Assembly: GCA_002434245.1 (NCBI GenBank)
Contig: DJJR01000074.1
Location: 1-24,416, forward strand
Source: Pelosinus fermentans
GTDB lineage: Bacteria > Bacillota > Negativicutes > DSM-13327
Reading direction: 5' to 3'
Length of the DNA: 24,416 nucleotides
In this document: in pieces, positions 7,139 to 14,841 of the stretch
How positions within the stretch are numbered: position 1 is the stretch's first letter
Layout of the letters: every line of letters begins with the position of its first letter
Notes under the pieces: generated by a model
Told to the model about the DNA's origin: nothing
Seen by the model: the letters and a program-made list of their open reading frames with translations, nothing else
Database searches by the model: none
Translations under genes and position numbers: made by a program

Positions 7139-7167
7139 AGTATATAACGTTTTGAAAAAATTATCAA
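7139..7167 (-). promoter_or_regulatory. Promoter of brnQ operon
   Basis: On the minus strand TTGATA (7162-7167) and TATACT (7139-7144) are 17 bases apart, each one mismatch from consensus. The predicted transcript starts near 7132, giving a leader of about 60 nt. No obvious riboswitch or T-box fold was seen in the leader. Confidence 0.65.
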
Positions 7168-7230
7168 TTACATAGGATATTTCCCCAATGGATGTCAGTA
7201 AATGTCTTTCTGATCCCAATACTCAATGGA

Positions 7231-7952
7231 TTAATTTTTGCAATATGTAATCCAAATCCAGGATAATGGCATAACAATCACCATGGCAGGCAGCATATTC
7301 CCAATCGGAAACGATTGAATCCCACAGATACGAAACCCGGTAGCCAGCATAAGAATACCGCCACATGCAGTAAAATCATCCAACATAGCAGGTGTGGTTA
7401 ACGGCATAATGAAGGATGCCGCCAAAACAAAATCAGAAGTACGATAAATTGCGGGATAAAGATTGCAGCAACCATATAACCTAAGGCTGCAGCAAAAATT
7501 CCTGCTGTAAAAAAATCAAGAATCGACTTTGTTAATAAAATCGTATGATCACCTGTCATTCCCGACTGCAAAGCACCAAATACTCCTGTACCGCTTGCAC
7601 AAAACAGAATCACAATACCAACAAACTGATCCATAAATTCTTTTGGATTCTCTGTCCCTGCTTTACTGGAAAACAGCTTTTCAACCGGCCCTCGAGCTTT
7701 ATTGGCCCAATCTTCAATTCCTTTTTCAAATTGTATCAGTTCACCCATAGCTGTTCCAACAATAACTGCCAAAATAACTGCCGGCAGGGTATGCATCTTC
7801 ACGATGGTGATAATTCCCATGGACATAGAAGCTACACCAAAAATCAAAGGCAAGCTGGTTCTAATTCTCTCCGGAACCCTATTCCCTAAAAATGCACCTA
7901 TAATTCCTCCAAAAAGTACAGCTATGCTATTAACAATTACACCAATAGGCAT
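7231..7952 (-). pseudogene. DUF554 (YqgA-type) membrane protein, single-base frameshift
   Basis: The start at 7952 is fixed by AAAGGAG seven bases upstream. The protein begins MPIGVIVNSIAVLFGGIIGA, the typical DUF554 N-terminus, and has about six hydrophobic segments. After FIPQFIVLLIL the frame breaks at the T4 run (AAAA at 7424-7427 on the plus strand). The neighbouring frame continues with LAASFIMPLTTPAMLDDFTA and the conserved GGILMLATGFRI, ending at 7231. Adding one T restores a continuous protein of about 240 aa. It may be a real pseudogene, a slippage-controlled gene, or a homopolymer sequencing error. The family's function is not established. Confidence 0.85.
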
Positions 7953-8002
7953 TATGGATCTCCTTTCAAGTAAAATATGAAATGGCTGTGCCATCAAACA
8001 TC

Positions 8003-8066
8003 GTTTTGCGGCAGATTCCTCAATCACGAATGGCCGGATTGCTTCCCGCTGCTCGCAACGGTCATG
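8003..8066. repeat. Possible dispersed-repeat relic (GTTGCGAG/GGATTGC type)
   Basis: The segment combines TTTTGCGGCAGATTCCTC with GGATTGCTTCCCGCTGCTC and GCAACGGTCATG. This closely resembles the widespread bacterial repeat that reads, in one orientation, GTCATTGCGAGCG...GAAGCAATC and pairs with a second half containing GCGGCAATC. Both half-sites are recognisable but diverged. It lies just upstream of the DUF554 start, within its probable leader. Confidence 0.4.
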
Positions 8067-8141
8067 AAATAACTCACAGGAGTATCAGAAAAGACATCCG
8101 AGGCTTTTTGATAACGACAAACAGAGCAAATAGAACGATTT

Positions 8142-8217
8142 AACCGCAGAGACGCAGAGGACGCTGAGGGGATTTTTAACCCTATCTTTTCTCTGTGTTC
8201 TCTGCGTCTCTGCGGTT
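8142..8217. repeat. Dispersed palindromic repeat, GCAGAG type, both arms
   Basis: The left arm AACCGCAGAGACGCAGAG at 8142-8159 is perfectly complementary to the right arm at 8200-8217, and the imperfect pairing extends inward to about 8168/8192. The spacer is about 25 nt. The arms themselves are built from a GCAGAG unit repeated every 8-9 bases. Other members of the same family lie at 13139, 17539, 21026 and 23051 and are always intergenic. Confidence 0.85.
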
Positions 8218-8368
8218 CGATTATTTTTTTCCACGCATTTTCTATACCCTTTTTAAGGGGCTTTTCTTGATAATGACAGTTCTTAATACATTTACCACCC
8301 ATAAATTGTAACCTTCTAGAACTACGATGTGCAAGTATTTTTCCTGCAGAATAACAAGTTTACAAAAT

Positions 8369-8415
8369 ACAACAAATAAAGAGTCCCCCAATTGGGGCGA
8401 CTCTTTATTTGTTGT
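8369..8415. repeat. Long perfect hairpin, unrelated to the GCAGAG family
   Basis: The 17-bp arms ACAACAAATAAAGAGTC and GACTCTTTATTTGTTGT are perfect complements. The interior CCCC-AATT-GGGG extends the stem to 21 bp with one bulged C. It lies in a 600-bp gene-free region far from any stop codon, so a simple terminator role is doubtful. It could be a small non-autonomous repeat or a structured RNA. Confidence 0.75.
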
Positions 8416-8463
8416 AATATCTCCATATCAGATAAGAAAGACGCTTTTAAAAATAAACCATTT

Positions 8464-8503
8464 GAACCACAAAGGGGCAAAGTACACAAAGGGTTTACTG
8501 TGG
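8464..8503. repeat. Partial dispersed repeat, CACAAAGG type
   Basis: GAACCACAAAGG, then GGCAAAGTACACAAAGGG and a short CTGTGGT return, look like a single-arm variant of the GAACCGCGAAG family in which GCG has become ACA. Only one full arm is present. Confidence 0.5.
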
Positions 8504-8547
8504 TCAGCGGCATCGCGCCTTTAGTACGTACGCTCTATACTTATAAA

Positions 8548-8580
8548 AACTAGACAGTCATAGATCATGACTGCCTAGTT
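8548..8580 (-). terminator. Intrinsic terminator of the M48 peptidase gene
   Basis: On the minus strand the hairpin AACTAG-G-CAGTCAT / ATGACTG-T-CTAGTT (one mismatched pair, 5-nt loop) is followed directly by a T-rich tract (TTTTTAT). It begins 16 bases after the peptidase stop codon. Confidence 0.85.
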
Positions 8581-8595
8581 CAATGAAATTCACAA

Positions 8596-9648
8596 TTATA
8601 ATGCTTTAGGTTTCCATTCCTTTAACTTATCAACATGAGAGCCAGCCAGATTCATGACACTCATCCCATGGAACATGGCGTCCTCAGGAGTAATCGTGAG
8701 AATCTGAATGTCATCATAAAATAAAATGACATTTTCCCCGTCATAATCCAAAATATATTTATCCGGATTATAGTTTGCTAACTGGCTGATACGATATAAG
8801 GAACCAGCTACAAAATAGGCTCGATACAATGGCTTATAGCCGCCATACTCCGCACGAATCGCCGGCAATTGCCAAGTACCATCTACAACCAGCCCCGATG
8901 TGCCATCGGGTGCTAATTGAGCTTTTGGATGAATCTTGTCCTTATCCAGAAAATTTTGCACCAGAGCAATTCGCTCTTTGCTCTCAGGATGATCGGAAAA
9001 CAGATCACTCTGGGAACCTTTTTCCAAACTGGCAAGTTTCATCAAGCCCATTTTCATACTATAGGGATTATAGCCCGCCTTAGAAGATTGAACATATCCC
9101 AGATAATCGGCTTCTCTCTCATCAGATCGGCTATAGCCGGCCATAATCGCATTCATGGCTAAATTCTGAAGTATCGCAGCCTTATCGCCAAATACTGCAA
9201 TGAAACCAATATTGAGCAGTAGATTTTTTTCAATTTGTTTTACCGAATGCCGTTTGACCACATGTCCTATTTCATGTCCGATAACACCAGCTAATTCATC
9301 ATCAGATGGCATCAGATCCACCAAACCCTTAAATATGTAAATAAACCCGCCAGGTGCTGCCATGGCATTGACATCTTTGGAGTTTAAAACTTTAAACGAA
9401 TAGGGTAAATCTTTTCGGTCACTAACAGCTACCATGCTCATACCTATTTTAGTTACCCGTTCTTGCAGTGCTGGGTCATCCACCACGCCATATTTTTTCT
9501 CAAGCTGCTTGCCCACATCACGGCCGATACTGATCTCACTCTTCGTGCTGATCATAGCGGCCTGAGCACACGGTACCCCATACAGCGTAACAATGCAAAC
9601 AATTGCAGCAAAAACCACTCCTACGCGAAGTATCATTCTATGTACCAT
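8596..9648 (-). CDS. Exported M48-family zinc metallopeptidase
   Basis: A 350-aa peptidase. The N-terminus has a basic start and hydrophobic core ending in CAQAA, fitting a signal peptide (about residues 1-31). The zinc motif HEIGH is at 125-129 and the third ligand Glu179 lies in EREADYLG. This arrangement is that of BepA/LoiP-like periplasmic peptidases involved in envelope quality control, which fits a Negativicute with an outer membrane. The C-terminal 90 residues contain no motif I recognise and do not look like TPR repeats. The start at 9648 was chosen over an ATG 36 bases upstream because GGAGGG lies six bases before it and the signal peptide starts there. A clear terminator follows the gene. 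Confidence 0.93.
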   Translation of the reverse strand: MVHRMILRVGVVFAAIVCIVTLYGVPCAQAAMISTKSEISIGRDVGKQLEKKYGVVDDPALQERVTKIGMSMVAVSDRKDLPYSFKVLNSKDVNAMAAPGGFIYIFKGLVDLMPSDDELAGVIGHEIGHVVKRHSVKQIEKNLLLNIGFIAVFGDKAAILQNLAMNAIMAGYSRSDEREADYLGYVQSSKAGYNPYSMKMGLMKLASLEKGSQSDLFSDHPESKERIALVQNFLDKDKIHPKAQLAPDGTSGLVVDGTWQLPAIRAEYGGYKPLYRAYFVAGSLYRISQLANYNPDKYILDYDGENVILFYDDIQILTITPEDAMFHGMSVMNLAGSHVDKLKEWKPKAL

Positions 9649-9666
9649 TTGAGCCCTCCAATCGAA

Positions 9667-9680
9667 TACATCATGATGTA
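9667..9680. promoter_or_regulatory. 14-bp perfect palindrome upstream of M48 gene
   Basis: TACATCATGATGTA is a perfect dyad located 19 bases before the peptidase start, between its ribosome site and a -10-like TAGAAT or TATGAT on the minus strand. It could be an operator; the regulator is unknown. Confidence 0.35.
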
Positions 9681-9744
9681 GCATCTCATGAATATTCTAT
9701 CATATCTGGCACAAAATAACTCACAGAAATAATTTCCCAGCGGT

Positions 9745-10392
9745 CTATACCGTATCTCCCCTGCATTCGCCCCTGGCCTTTTCTATGGCTTTCGCCTCAA
9801 ATGACAATAAAAGATGATTAGCCAGGTATGCCAAAAGAGAGGACAAAATTGTCCCCCAGAGAATTTTGGGCAAATAATTCATCCGTAACCCATCAAATAG
9901 CAGGACGCCTAATCCCCCAGCATGAATCACGGCTGCAATGGTTGCAATGCCAATGGTAGAAACGGTTGCAATGCGAATGCCCCCTAAGATAATCGGCAAG
10001 GCTAGAGGCAGTTGTATCTTAAAGAACATATACCTGGAACTTAGCCCCATCCCATATCCCGCCTCAATAATAGAATCATCGATTGACTGAAAGCCCGTTA
10101 CTGTATTCCTGACCAAAATGTATTGATTGTAGATGACTAGCACGGCAATAGCAGTCATCTTCCCCAAACCGAATGCCGGAAGCAAAAAAGAGAACAAGGC
10201 TAAACTGGGTATGGAATAAACAACACCAAAGAAAGATAATGCAGCAGTCGACAGCCATTTTGACCTTGCAATTAACAATCCTATCGGTATTGCCAATAAG
10301 AGAGAGATTATCAGACTCAGACAAACCAAATACAAATGTTCCAACAGCAGTATCAGCATTTGATCATAATATCTTAATAGGTACGTAATCAT
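9745..10392 (-). CDS. opuCB: Osmoprotectant ABC transporter, permease subunit
   Basis: A 215-aa inner-membrane permease of the OpuC/ProW type with about six hydrophobic segments. The binding-protein-dependent permease signature is visible in EAGYGMGLSSRYMFFKIQLP followed by LPIILGGIRIATVSTIGIATIAA. It pairs with the second permease encoded at the head of the operon. AAGGTGG lies seven bases before the start, 18 bases after the ATPase stop. It is the last gene of the four; no clear hairpin terminator was found after it. Confidence 0.92.
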   Translation of the reverse strand: MITYLLRYYDQMLILLLEHLYLVCLSLIISLLLAIPIGLLIARSKWLSTAALSFFGVVYSIPSLALFSFLLPAFGLGKMTAIAVLVIYNQYILVRNTVTGFQSIDDSIIEAGYGMGLSSRYMFFKIQLPLALPIILGGIRIATVSTIGIATIAAVIHAGGLGVLLFDGLRMNYLPKILWGTILSSLLAYLANHLLLSFEAKAIEKARGECRGDTV

Positions 10393-10410
10393 ATTCAGCC
10401 ACCTTGTTCA

Positions 10411-11388
10411 TTAAGCAGATAAAATCTTTCCCTGCCTAGTACTTACTTTAAGCTGCTCCCAAGTGATTTTTCCAACCACGCCTCTTCCACAATCCTCTAC
10501 CAGTACATGATTTTGGTCATGTTCTAAAAAATAAGTCAATATATTATGCAAGGATTCTTCTGTACCCACACGAAACGCACGATCACTGACCTGGGCATCC
10601 ACTGGCAGCATTACCGATTGTGCCTTTAGTACTTTTAATCGCTGCACAATATCCTGGGTTGCAATCAAGCGAGCAACATATTCATTAGCCGGCTTTGAAA
10701 TAATCCCATAAGGTGTATCAAATTGTTGAATTTTCCCCTCATGCATGATCATCACCTTATCCCCCAGCTTAAATGCCTCGCTAACATCATGGGTCACAAA
10801 TAAGATGGTTTTGTTCAGCTTCCTTTGAATGCCAATCAGCTCCTCCTGCAAATTCTGCCGCGTGATGGCATCAATCGCACCAAAAGGCTCATCCATTAAC
10901 ATAAGGTCCGGATCAGCTGCCATCGCCCTGGCCAAACCGACTCGCTGCTGCTGCCCTCCCGATAATTGTCTTGGATACCGCTTTTTAAAATCCCGGGGCG
11001 GAAGGCATACCAGCTCTAAAAGCGCCTCCACCCGCTTGGCAATTTTATCTGTATCCCATCGTAATATTTGAGGGATGGTTCCAATATTTTCTTCAACTGT
11101 CATATGAGGAAATAAACCAACCTGCTGAATAACATACCCAATCTTACGTCGATACTCTTCTATTTTTAAGTTTTTAATGGACTCTCCAAAATACAAAATT
11201 TCCCCAGATGTTGCCTCATAAATTCGGTTCACCATTTTTAGAAGAGTCGTCTTGCCAGATCCCGAAGTACCTAAAATAGTAATAAAGCTTCCTTCGCTAA
11301 TACGCATATTGACCCCTGTTACAGCGTATTGAGACGTATTGGCATACTGCTTGCTTACATTACGAAACTCAATTGCAGTTCTAGCCAC
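10411..11388 (-). CDS. opuCA: Osmoprotectant ABC transporter, ATP-binding subunit
   Basis: A 325-aa ATPase that energises glycine betaine/carnitine/choline uptake. Walker A is GTSGSGKTT, the signature is LSGGQQQRVGLARAMAADP, Walker B is LMLMDEP, and the switch His lies in ILFVTHD. The C-terminal 65 residues look like part of a CBS-type regulatory region (TEESLHNILTYFLEHDQNHVLV), which in OpuA-type ATPases senses ionic strength. I place the start at GTG 11388 with AAAAGGAGG upstream. The longer frame beginning 36 bases earlier would bury that ribosome site in the coding region. Confidence 0.95.
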   Translation of the reverse strand: MARTAIEFRNVSKQYANTSQYAVTGVNMRISEGSFITILGTSGSGKTTLLKMVNRIYEATSGEILYFGESIKNLKIEEYRRKIGYVIQQVGLFPHMTVEENIGTIPQILRWDTDKIAKRVEALLELVCLPPRDFKKRYPRQLSGGQQQRVGLARAMAADPDLMLMDEPFGAIDAITRQNLQEELIGIQRKLNKTILFVTHDVSEAFKLGDKVMIMHEGKIQQFDTPYGIISKPANEYVARLIATQDIVQRLKVLKAQSVMLPVDAQVSDRAFRVGTEESLHNILTYFLEHDQNHVLVEDCGRGVVGKITWEQLKVSTRQGKILSA

Positions 11389-11435
11389 TTTATTACCTCC
11401 TTTTCTTCTCCCAAGTCTCGGCACCGTTGCCTGAT

Positions 11436-12356
11436 CTATTTGATTGTATTAAAGAACTCCTTTGCGACCTCATTGTATTCCCGTTTCTTAATATCTACCT
11501 CAGCATTTAGCCTAATCACCGTTTTGTTATCCAGCTTTGCAGTCACTTTATTCAAGATATCCTTTATCTCAGGGTGCTTCTCCACTACCTCCTGCCTGAT
11601 AACAGGAGCAATGTTATAAGGCGGCCATACATGCTTGTCATCTTCCAATACAACAAATTCATCCTTGCTCAGCTCTCCTTCTGTGGTATATGCTACCGCC
11701 AGATCTGCCTTATCATTGTGAAGTACATCATATTTAATACCGTTATCATACAACCTGCGATCTTTAAAATCAAAAGAACCATATACCTTGACTAAGGCTG
11801 GCAGTCCATCCGATCTCTCATCAAATTGACCTTGGGAAGCAAACCGGATTTGACTGGCATGTTTCTGCAAGTCAGAGATCGTCCGGATCTGATATTGCTC
11901 CGCTGCTCTTTTCCTCATCACCAGACCTTGAGAATCATTGGCGGCGGAAGGCTCAAGCCAAATCAATTTGAATTTCTCTTTATATTTAGCAGATACTTCC
12001 TGATAAACTTCTTTTGAATCAAATTTAGGAGCTTCTTTTAATACCGTTAACAAACCTGTCCCTGTGTACTCAGGATAAAAATCAATATCACCATTAATTA
12101 GCGAGTTATGAACAATCGCGCTGCCCAGGTTTAATTTGCGCTCGACTTTATAGCCCGCATGTTCCAGGGCTAAACTGTATAACTCACCTAGGATCAGAGA
12201 TTCTGTAAAATCCTTTGAACCTGCTTTTATCGTCACCTTATTTTCTTTTGCTTGATCAGAGCTGGCAGAGTTACTGGTGCATCCTGTTACAACCAGTAGT
12301 ACGGCTGCCATGGATAACAACAAAAACATTCTGAGTCCCGATATTTTTTTAATCAT
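11436..12356 (-). CDS. opuCC: Osmoprotectant ABC transporter, substrate-binding lipoprotein
   Basis: A 306-aa extracytoplasmic binding protein. It has a lipoprotein signal with LVVTGC and Cys26 as the lipidation site. The OpuAC/ProX-type domain starts with KAGSKDFTESLILGELYSLA, then HNSLINGDIDFYPEYTGTGL, both typical of quaternary-amine binders. The C-terminus contains APVIRQEVVEKHPEIKDILN. Which osmolyte it binds cannot be told from sequence. AGGAG precedes the start, and the gene lies 19 bases after the upstream permease gene and 47 bases before the ATPase gene. Confidence 0.94.
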   Translation of the reverse strand: MIKKISGLRMFLLLSMAAVLLVVTGCTSNSASSDQAKENKVTIKAGSKDFTESLILGELYSLALEHAGYKVERKLNLGSAIVHNSLINGDIDFYPEYTGTGLLTVLKEAPKFDSKEVYQEVSAKYKEKFKLIWLEPSAANDSQGLVMRKRAAEQYQIRTISDLQKHASQIRFASQGQFDERSDGLPALVKVYGSFDFKDRRLYDNGIKYDVLHNDKADLAVAYTTEGELSKDEFVVLEDDKHVWPPYNIAPVIRQEVVEKHPEIKDILNKVTAKLDNKTVIRLNAEVDIKKREYNEVAKEFFNTIK

Positions 12357-12375
12357 TTTTCACACTCCTATTGCT

Positions 12376-13014
12376 TTAATCCCGTTGATACTTCGTAACC
12401 ATATGCTGCACAGCTGTTAAGGATACCTCTGTCAAAACGGATAACAATGCTACTGACATCCCTCCAATCAATAAAATTCTTACATCATTCATTCCAATAC
12501 CAGTAAAGATAAAATCACCTAGTCCTCCGGCACCAATATAGGATGCCAATGTAGCACTGGCGATAACCTCCGTAGCAGAGGTTCGCAATCCTGTGAGTAT
12601 GAGGGGCATTGCCAAAGGAATTTCGATAGCCAAAAGAATCTTGCCAGCATTCATTCCCATACCTGCTGCACATTCCAACACAAAAGGGTCAATGTTTCTA
12701 AAACCCGAATACGTATTAATCAATATTGGCGGAATTGCCAGTAACGTAAGTGCGAACAAAGCAGGTACAAAACCCGTACCTAATATGGGCATGGCAATGA
12801 CAAGTACCGCCAGGCTGGGTATAATGCGCAGAATGGTAAAAGCATTGATCACAGAATAAGATACACTGCCATTTTTGGAACACCAGATTCCTAAGGGTAC
12901 GGCGATCATGAAACTAACAGCAAGCGCAGCCAGGCTGATCTCAATGTGCACCATGACAGCCTCATAATATTTATCAATATTGAGTAATAGATATGCAATG
13001 CTCTCATTTATCAT
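12376..13014 (-). CDS. opuCD: Osmoprotectant ABC transporter, permease subunit (first gene of operon)
   Basis: A 212-aa permease with about six hydrophobic segments and the EAA-type loop CAAGMGMNAGKILLAIEIPL. It is followed by LILTGLRTSATEVIASATLA and the conserved YIGAGGLGDFIFTGIGMND. It is the partner of the downstream OpuCB-like permease. I chose the ATG at 13014 because AAAGGG precedes it; an ATG 45 bases upstream has no ribosome site. The order permease-binding protein-ATPase-permease differs from the Bacillus opuC order. A single-arm dispersed repeat lies in the upstream region, and I could not identify a convincing promoter. Confidence 0.92.
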   Translation of the reverse strand: MINESIAYLLLNIDKYYEAVMVHIEISLAALAVSFMIAVPLGIWCSKNGSVSYSVINAFTILRIIPSLAVLVIAMPILGTGFVPALFALTLLAIPPILINTYSGFRNIDPFVLECAAGMGMNAGKILLAIEIPLAMPLILTGLRTSATEVIASATLASYIGAGGLGDFIFTGIGMNDVRILLIGGMSVALLSVLTEVSLTAVQHMVTKYQRD

Positions 13015-13138
13015 TCTATTTCCCTTTCTCTTACCGTATGAATTTCTTGCATTTATCATTCTTTATGGAGCAAGACTATGTTATAGACCGTTTATTTTCC
13101 AACCCACCAAAATAAATAATAAAAAGACCAAGCAAATT

Positions 13139-13170
13139 CCCCTCAGCGCACTCTGCGCCTCTGCGGTTCG
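13139..13170. repeat. Dispersed repeat, GCAGAG type, single arm
   Basis: CCCCTCAGCGCACTCTGCG followed by CCTCTGCGGTTCG matches the right arm of the copies at 8142-8217 and 21062-21145. No matching left arm lies nearby, so this is a half element, between the divergent opuC and ccpN-like genes. Confidence 0.75.
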
Positions 13171-13272
13171 TAATATCTATATTTTTTTTACCTATAAAAC
13201 GTAAACTTTCTAACACCAAATAAAAAAAATTATACTTTTGTACATATATAGGCAGGTATTATTAGATCAATG

Positions 13273-13318
13273 TAGTATACTATATAATATAAATTCCATA
13301 TATAGTGCGCACTATATA
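13273..13318 (+). promoter_or_regulatory. Promoter and operator palindromes of the ccpN-like gene
   Basis: A good -10, TATAAT, lies at 13283-13288; the -35 is poor. The dyad TAGTATACTA (13273-13282) touches the -10. The 20-bp perfect palindrome TATATAGTGCGCACTATATA fills 13299-13318, just after the predicted start site and 18 bases before the proposed start codon. Both dyads share ACTATATA. This is where a repressor would block its own transcription. Confidence 0.6.
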
Positions 13319-13335
13319 CTGTAGAAGGTGATTTT

Positions 13336-13971
13336 ATTATACAACTTACCATACGACAGACTAATATTCTAGAAATAATACAGACCCTCGGTCCAATTAC
13401 CGGCAACAAAATTGCAGAAAAATTAAACCTCAGCCGGGCAGCTCTTCGTTCTGATTTAGCTATTTTGACGATGTCACAGCTCGTCAGCGCAAAACCGAAA
13501 GTCGGCTATTACTTTACAGGCCGCGACCTGCAGCAGCTAAACACCATGTCTTTTGATGCCATTCTTATTGCCGATACCCTTTCTGCGCCCATTGTGGTAA
13601 GAGAAAACAGCACCGTCTATGATGCGATCCTTACCTTATTCACAGAAGACGTCGGAACGATTTTCGTAGTATCCGAAGACAATTTCCTAGAAGGGGCCCT
13701 TTCACGAAAAGATCTGTTAAAAGCAGCGATGGGAGGCAAAAATAATAACGATCTACCCGTCAATATTATCATGACACGAATGCCAAAAATCATCTTAACA
13801 ACACCGGAAGAATCGGTGCTGTCAGCCGCTCAGAAGCTTTTGTATCATCAAGTAGATGCCCTGCCGGTAGTAAAAATCATAAAAGAAGGTGAAACCACAA
13901 AATATCAAGTAATTGGTCGTTTTACCAAAACCAACATTACACGACTTTTTGTTCAATTGGCAGAAAAATAA
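13336..13971 (+). CDS. ccpN: CcpN-like HTH/CBS transcriptional regulator with ATT start
   Basis: A 211-aa cytoplasmic regulator. The N-terminus is a winged HTH (QTNILEIIQTLGPITGNKIA, then LNLSRAALRSDLAILTM) closely following Bacillus CcpN. Two CBS domains follow (about residues 75-140 and 145-210), which in this family bind nucleotides and report energy state. The first in-frame ATG is at 13465 and would cut the HTH in two. Upstream of the HTH there is no ATG, GTG or TTG before an in-frame stop at 13303-13305. ATT at 13336, with GAAGG six to eight bases upstream, is the best start and yields a normal N-terminus. CcpN represses gluconeogenic genes in Bacillus. Here the next two genes control PEP/pyruvate conversion, so a similar job is inferred. 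Confidence 0.85.
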   Translation: MIQLTIRQTNILEIIQTLGPITGNKIAEKLNLSRAALRSDLAILTMSQLVSAKPKVGYYFTGRDLQQLNTMSFDAILIADTLSAPIVVRENSTVYDAILTLFTEDVGTIFVVSEDNFLEGALSRKDLLKAAMGGKNNNDLPVNIIMTRMPKIILTTPEESVLSAAQKLLYHQVDALPVVKIIKEGETTKYQVIGRFTKTNITRLFVQLAEK

Positions 13972-14007
13972 TTGTTTATTAAAATTCCAAGACAAAGGAG
14001 GCCCTCT

Positions 14008-14841
14008 TTGGATACTCTACGTAACAGCCAAGTTCCCGTCGTATACATACTTTCTGATTCCATTGGCGAAACAGGAGAATTGGTTGTAAAAGCAGCGATT
14101 AGTCAATTCAATGGTGCCAGCATCGAGCTTGAACGCAAACCTTATTTAAAATCCGCTGCACAAATTGATGCCATATTAGAAAAAGCGGCCCAAAGAAACG
14201 CAGCGATCTTCTATACCTTAGTCCGTCCGGATTTAAAAGAGGCTTTAGAAACCAAAGCTCACGCCTTAGGAATAACACATGTCGATATTATGGGACCTGT
14301 CATTGATGGTCTGCAGGCAGTCACTCGCCTGTCTCCTCGCAACGAACCGGGCCTCATTCGCAAAATAGATCAAGCGTACTACACAAAAATTGAAGCAATT
14401 GAATTTGCCGTAAAATTCGATGATGGAAAAGATCCCCGGGGTCTCTTACAAGCAGATATTGTCATTACAGGTGTATCAAGAGCCTCGAAAACACCTTTAT
14501 GCATGTACCTGGCACATAAAGGCATTAAAGCTGCCAATGTACCTTTGGTAAAAGAAATTCCACCGCCTTCTGAGCTCTTTCAGGTGGCTGCTCATAAAAT
14601 TGTCGGGCTTACCATCAAACCGTCTTTATTATTTGAAATACGCAGAGAGCGGCTAAAAGCAATGGGGCTGCAGCCTTCCAGCAACTATGCCAATTTAGAA
14701 CGTATTATTGAAGAACTCGATTATGCTCAGGATATTATGCGCAGAGTCGGTTGCCCGGTCATTGACATTACAAATAAAGCAACAGAAGAAACTGCTGAGA
14801 GAGTCTTAGATTTTTACCGTAAAGGAGTCGTTGAACAATGA
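14008..14841 (+). CDS. yqfL: Pyruvate, phosphate dikinase regulatory protein (kinase/phosphorylase, DUF299)
   Basis: A bifunctional regulator of 277 aa that phosphorylates and dephosphorylates a Thr in the dikinase, using ADP as donor and Pi in the reverse reaction. The N-terminus (VVYILSDSIGETGELVVKAA) and the P-loop GVSRASKTPLCMYLA (from residue 155) are hallmarks of the family. The start is TTG at 14008 with AAAGGAGG seven bases upstream; a longer frame to 13972 exists but lacks a ribosome site. It lies 36 bases after the CcpN-like gene, and its stop overlaps the ppdK start (ATGA), so regulator and target are translationally coupled. Confidence 0.94.
   Translation: MDTLRNSQVPVVYILSDSIGETGELVVKAAISQFNGASIELERKPYLKSAAQIDAILEKAAQRNAAIFYTLVRPDLKEALETKAHALGITHVDIMGPVIDGLQAVTRLSPRNEPGLIRKIDQAYYTKIEAIEFAVKFDDGKDPRGLLQADIVITGVSRASKTPLCMYLAHKGIKAANVPLVKEIPPPSELFQVAAHKIVGLTIKPSLLFEIRRERLKAMGLQPSSNYANLERIIEELDYAQDIMRRVGCPVIDITNKATEETAERVLDFYRKGVVEQ

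Noticed and set aside
7398..7460. Programmed -1/+1 frameshifting in the DUF554 gene
   Set aside because: No stimulatory stem-loop or classic X-XXY-YYZ slippery heptamer is evident at the break, and DUF554 proteins are normally encoded in one frame.
8142..8217. Periodic GCAGAG units taken as a CRISPR-like array
   Set aside because: The units are 6-9 bases, adjacent without unique spacers, and arranged as inverted arms of a hairpin; no cas genes are present.
8024..8302. 92-codon minus-strand ORF through the repeat region
   Set aside because: It reads through the palindromic repeat, giving low-complexity Ser/Ala/Leu peptides, has no ribosome site and no recognisable domain.
13465..13971. Start of the CcpN-like regulator at the ATG at 13465
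   Set aside because: It would remove most of the winged HTH that is clearly encoded upstream, and it has no ribosome site.
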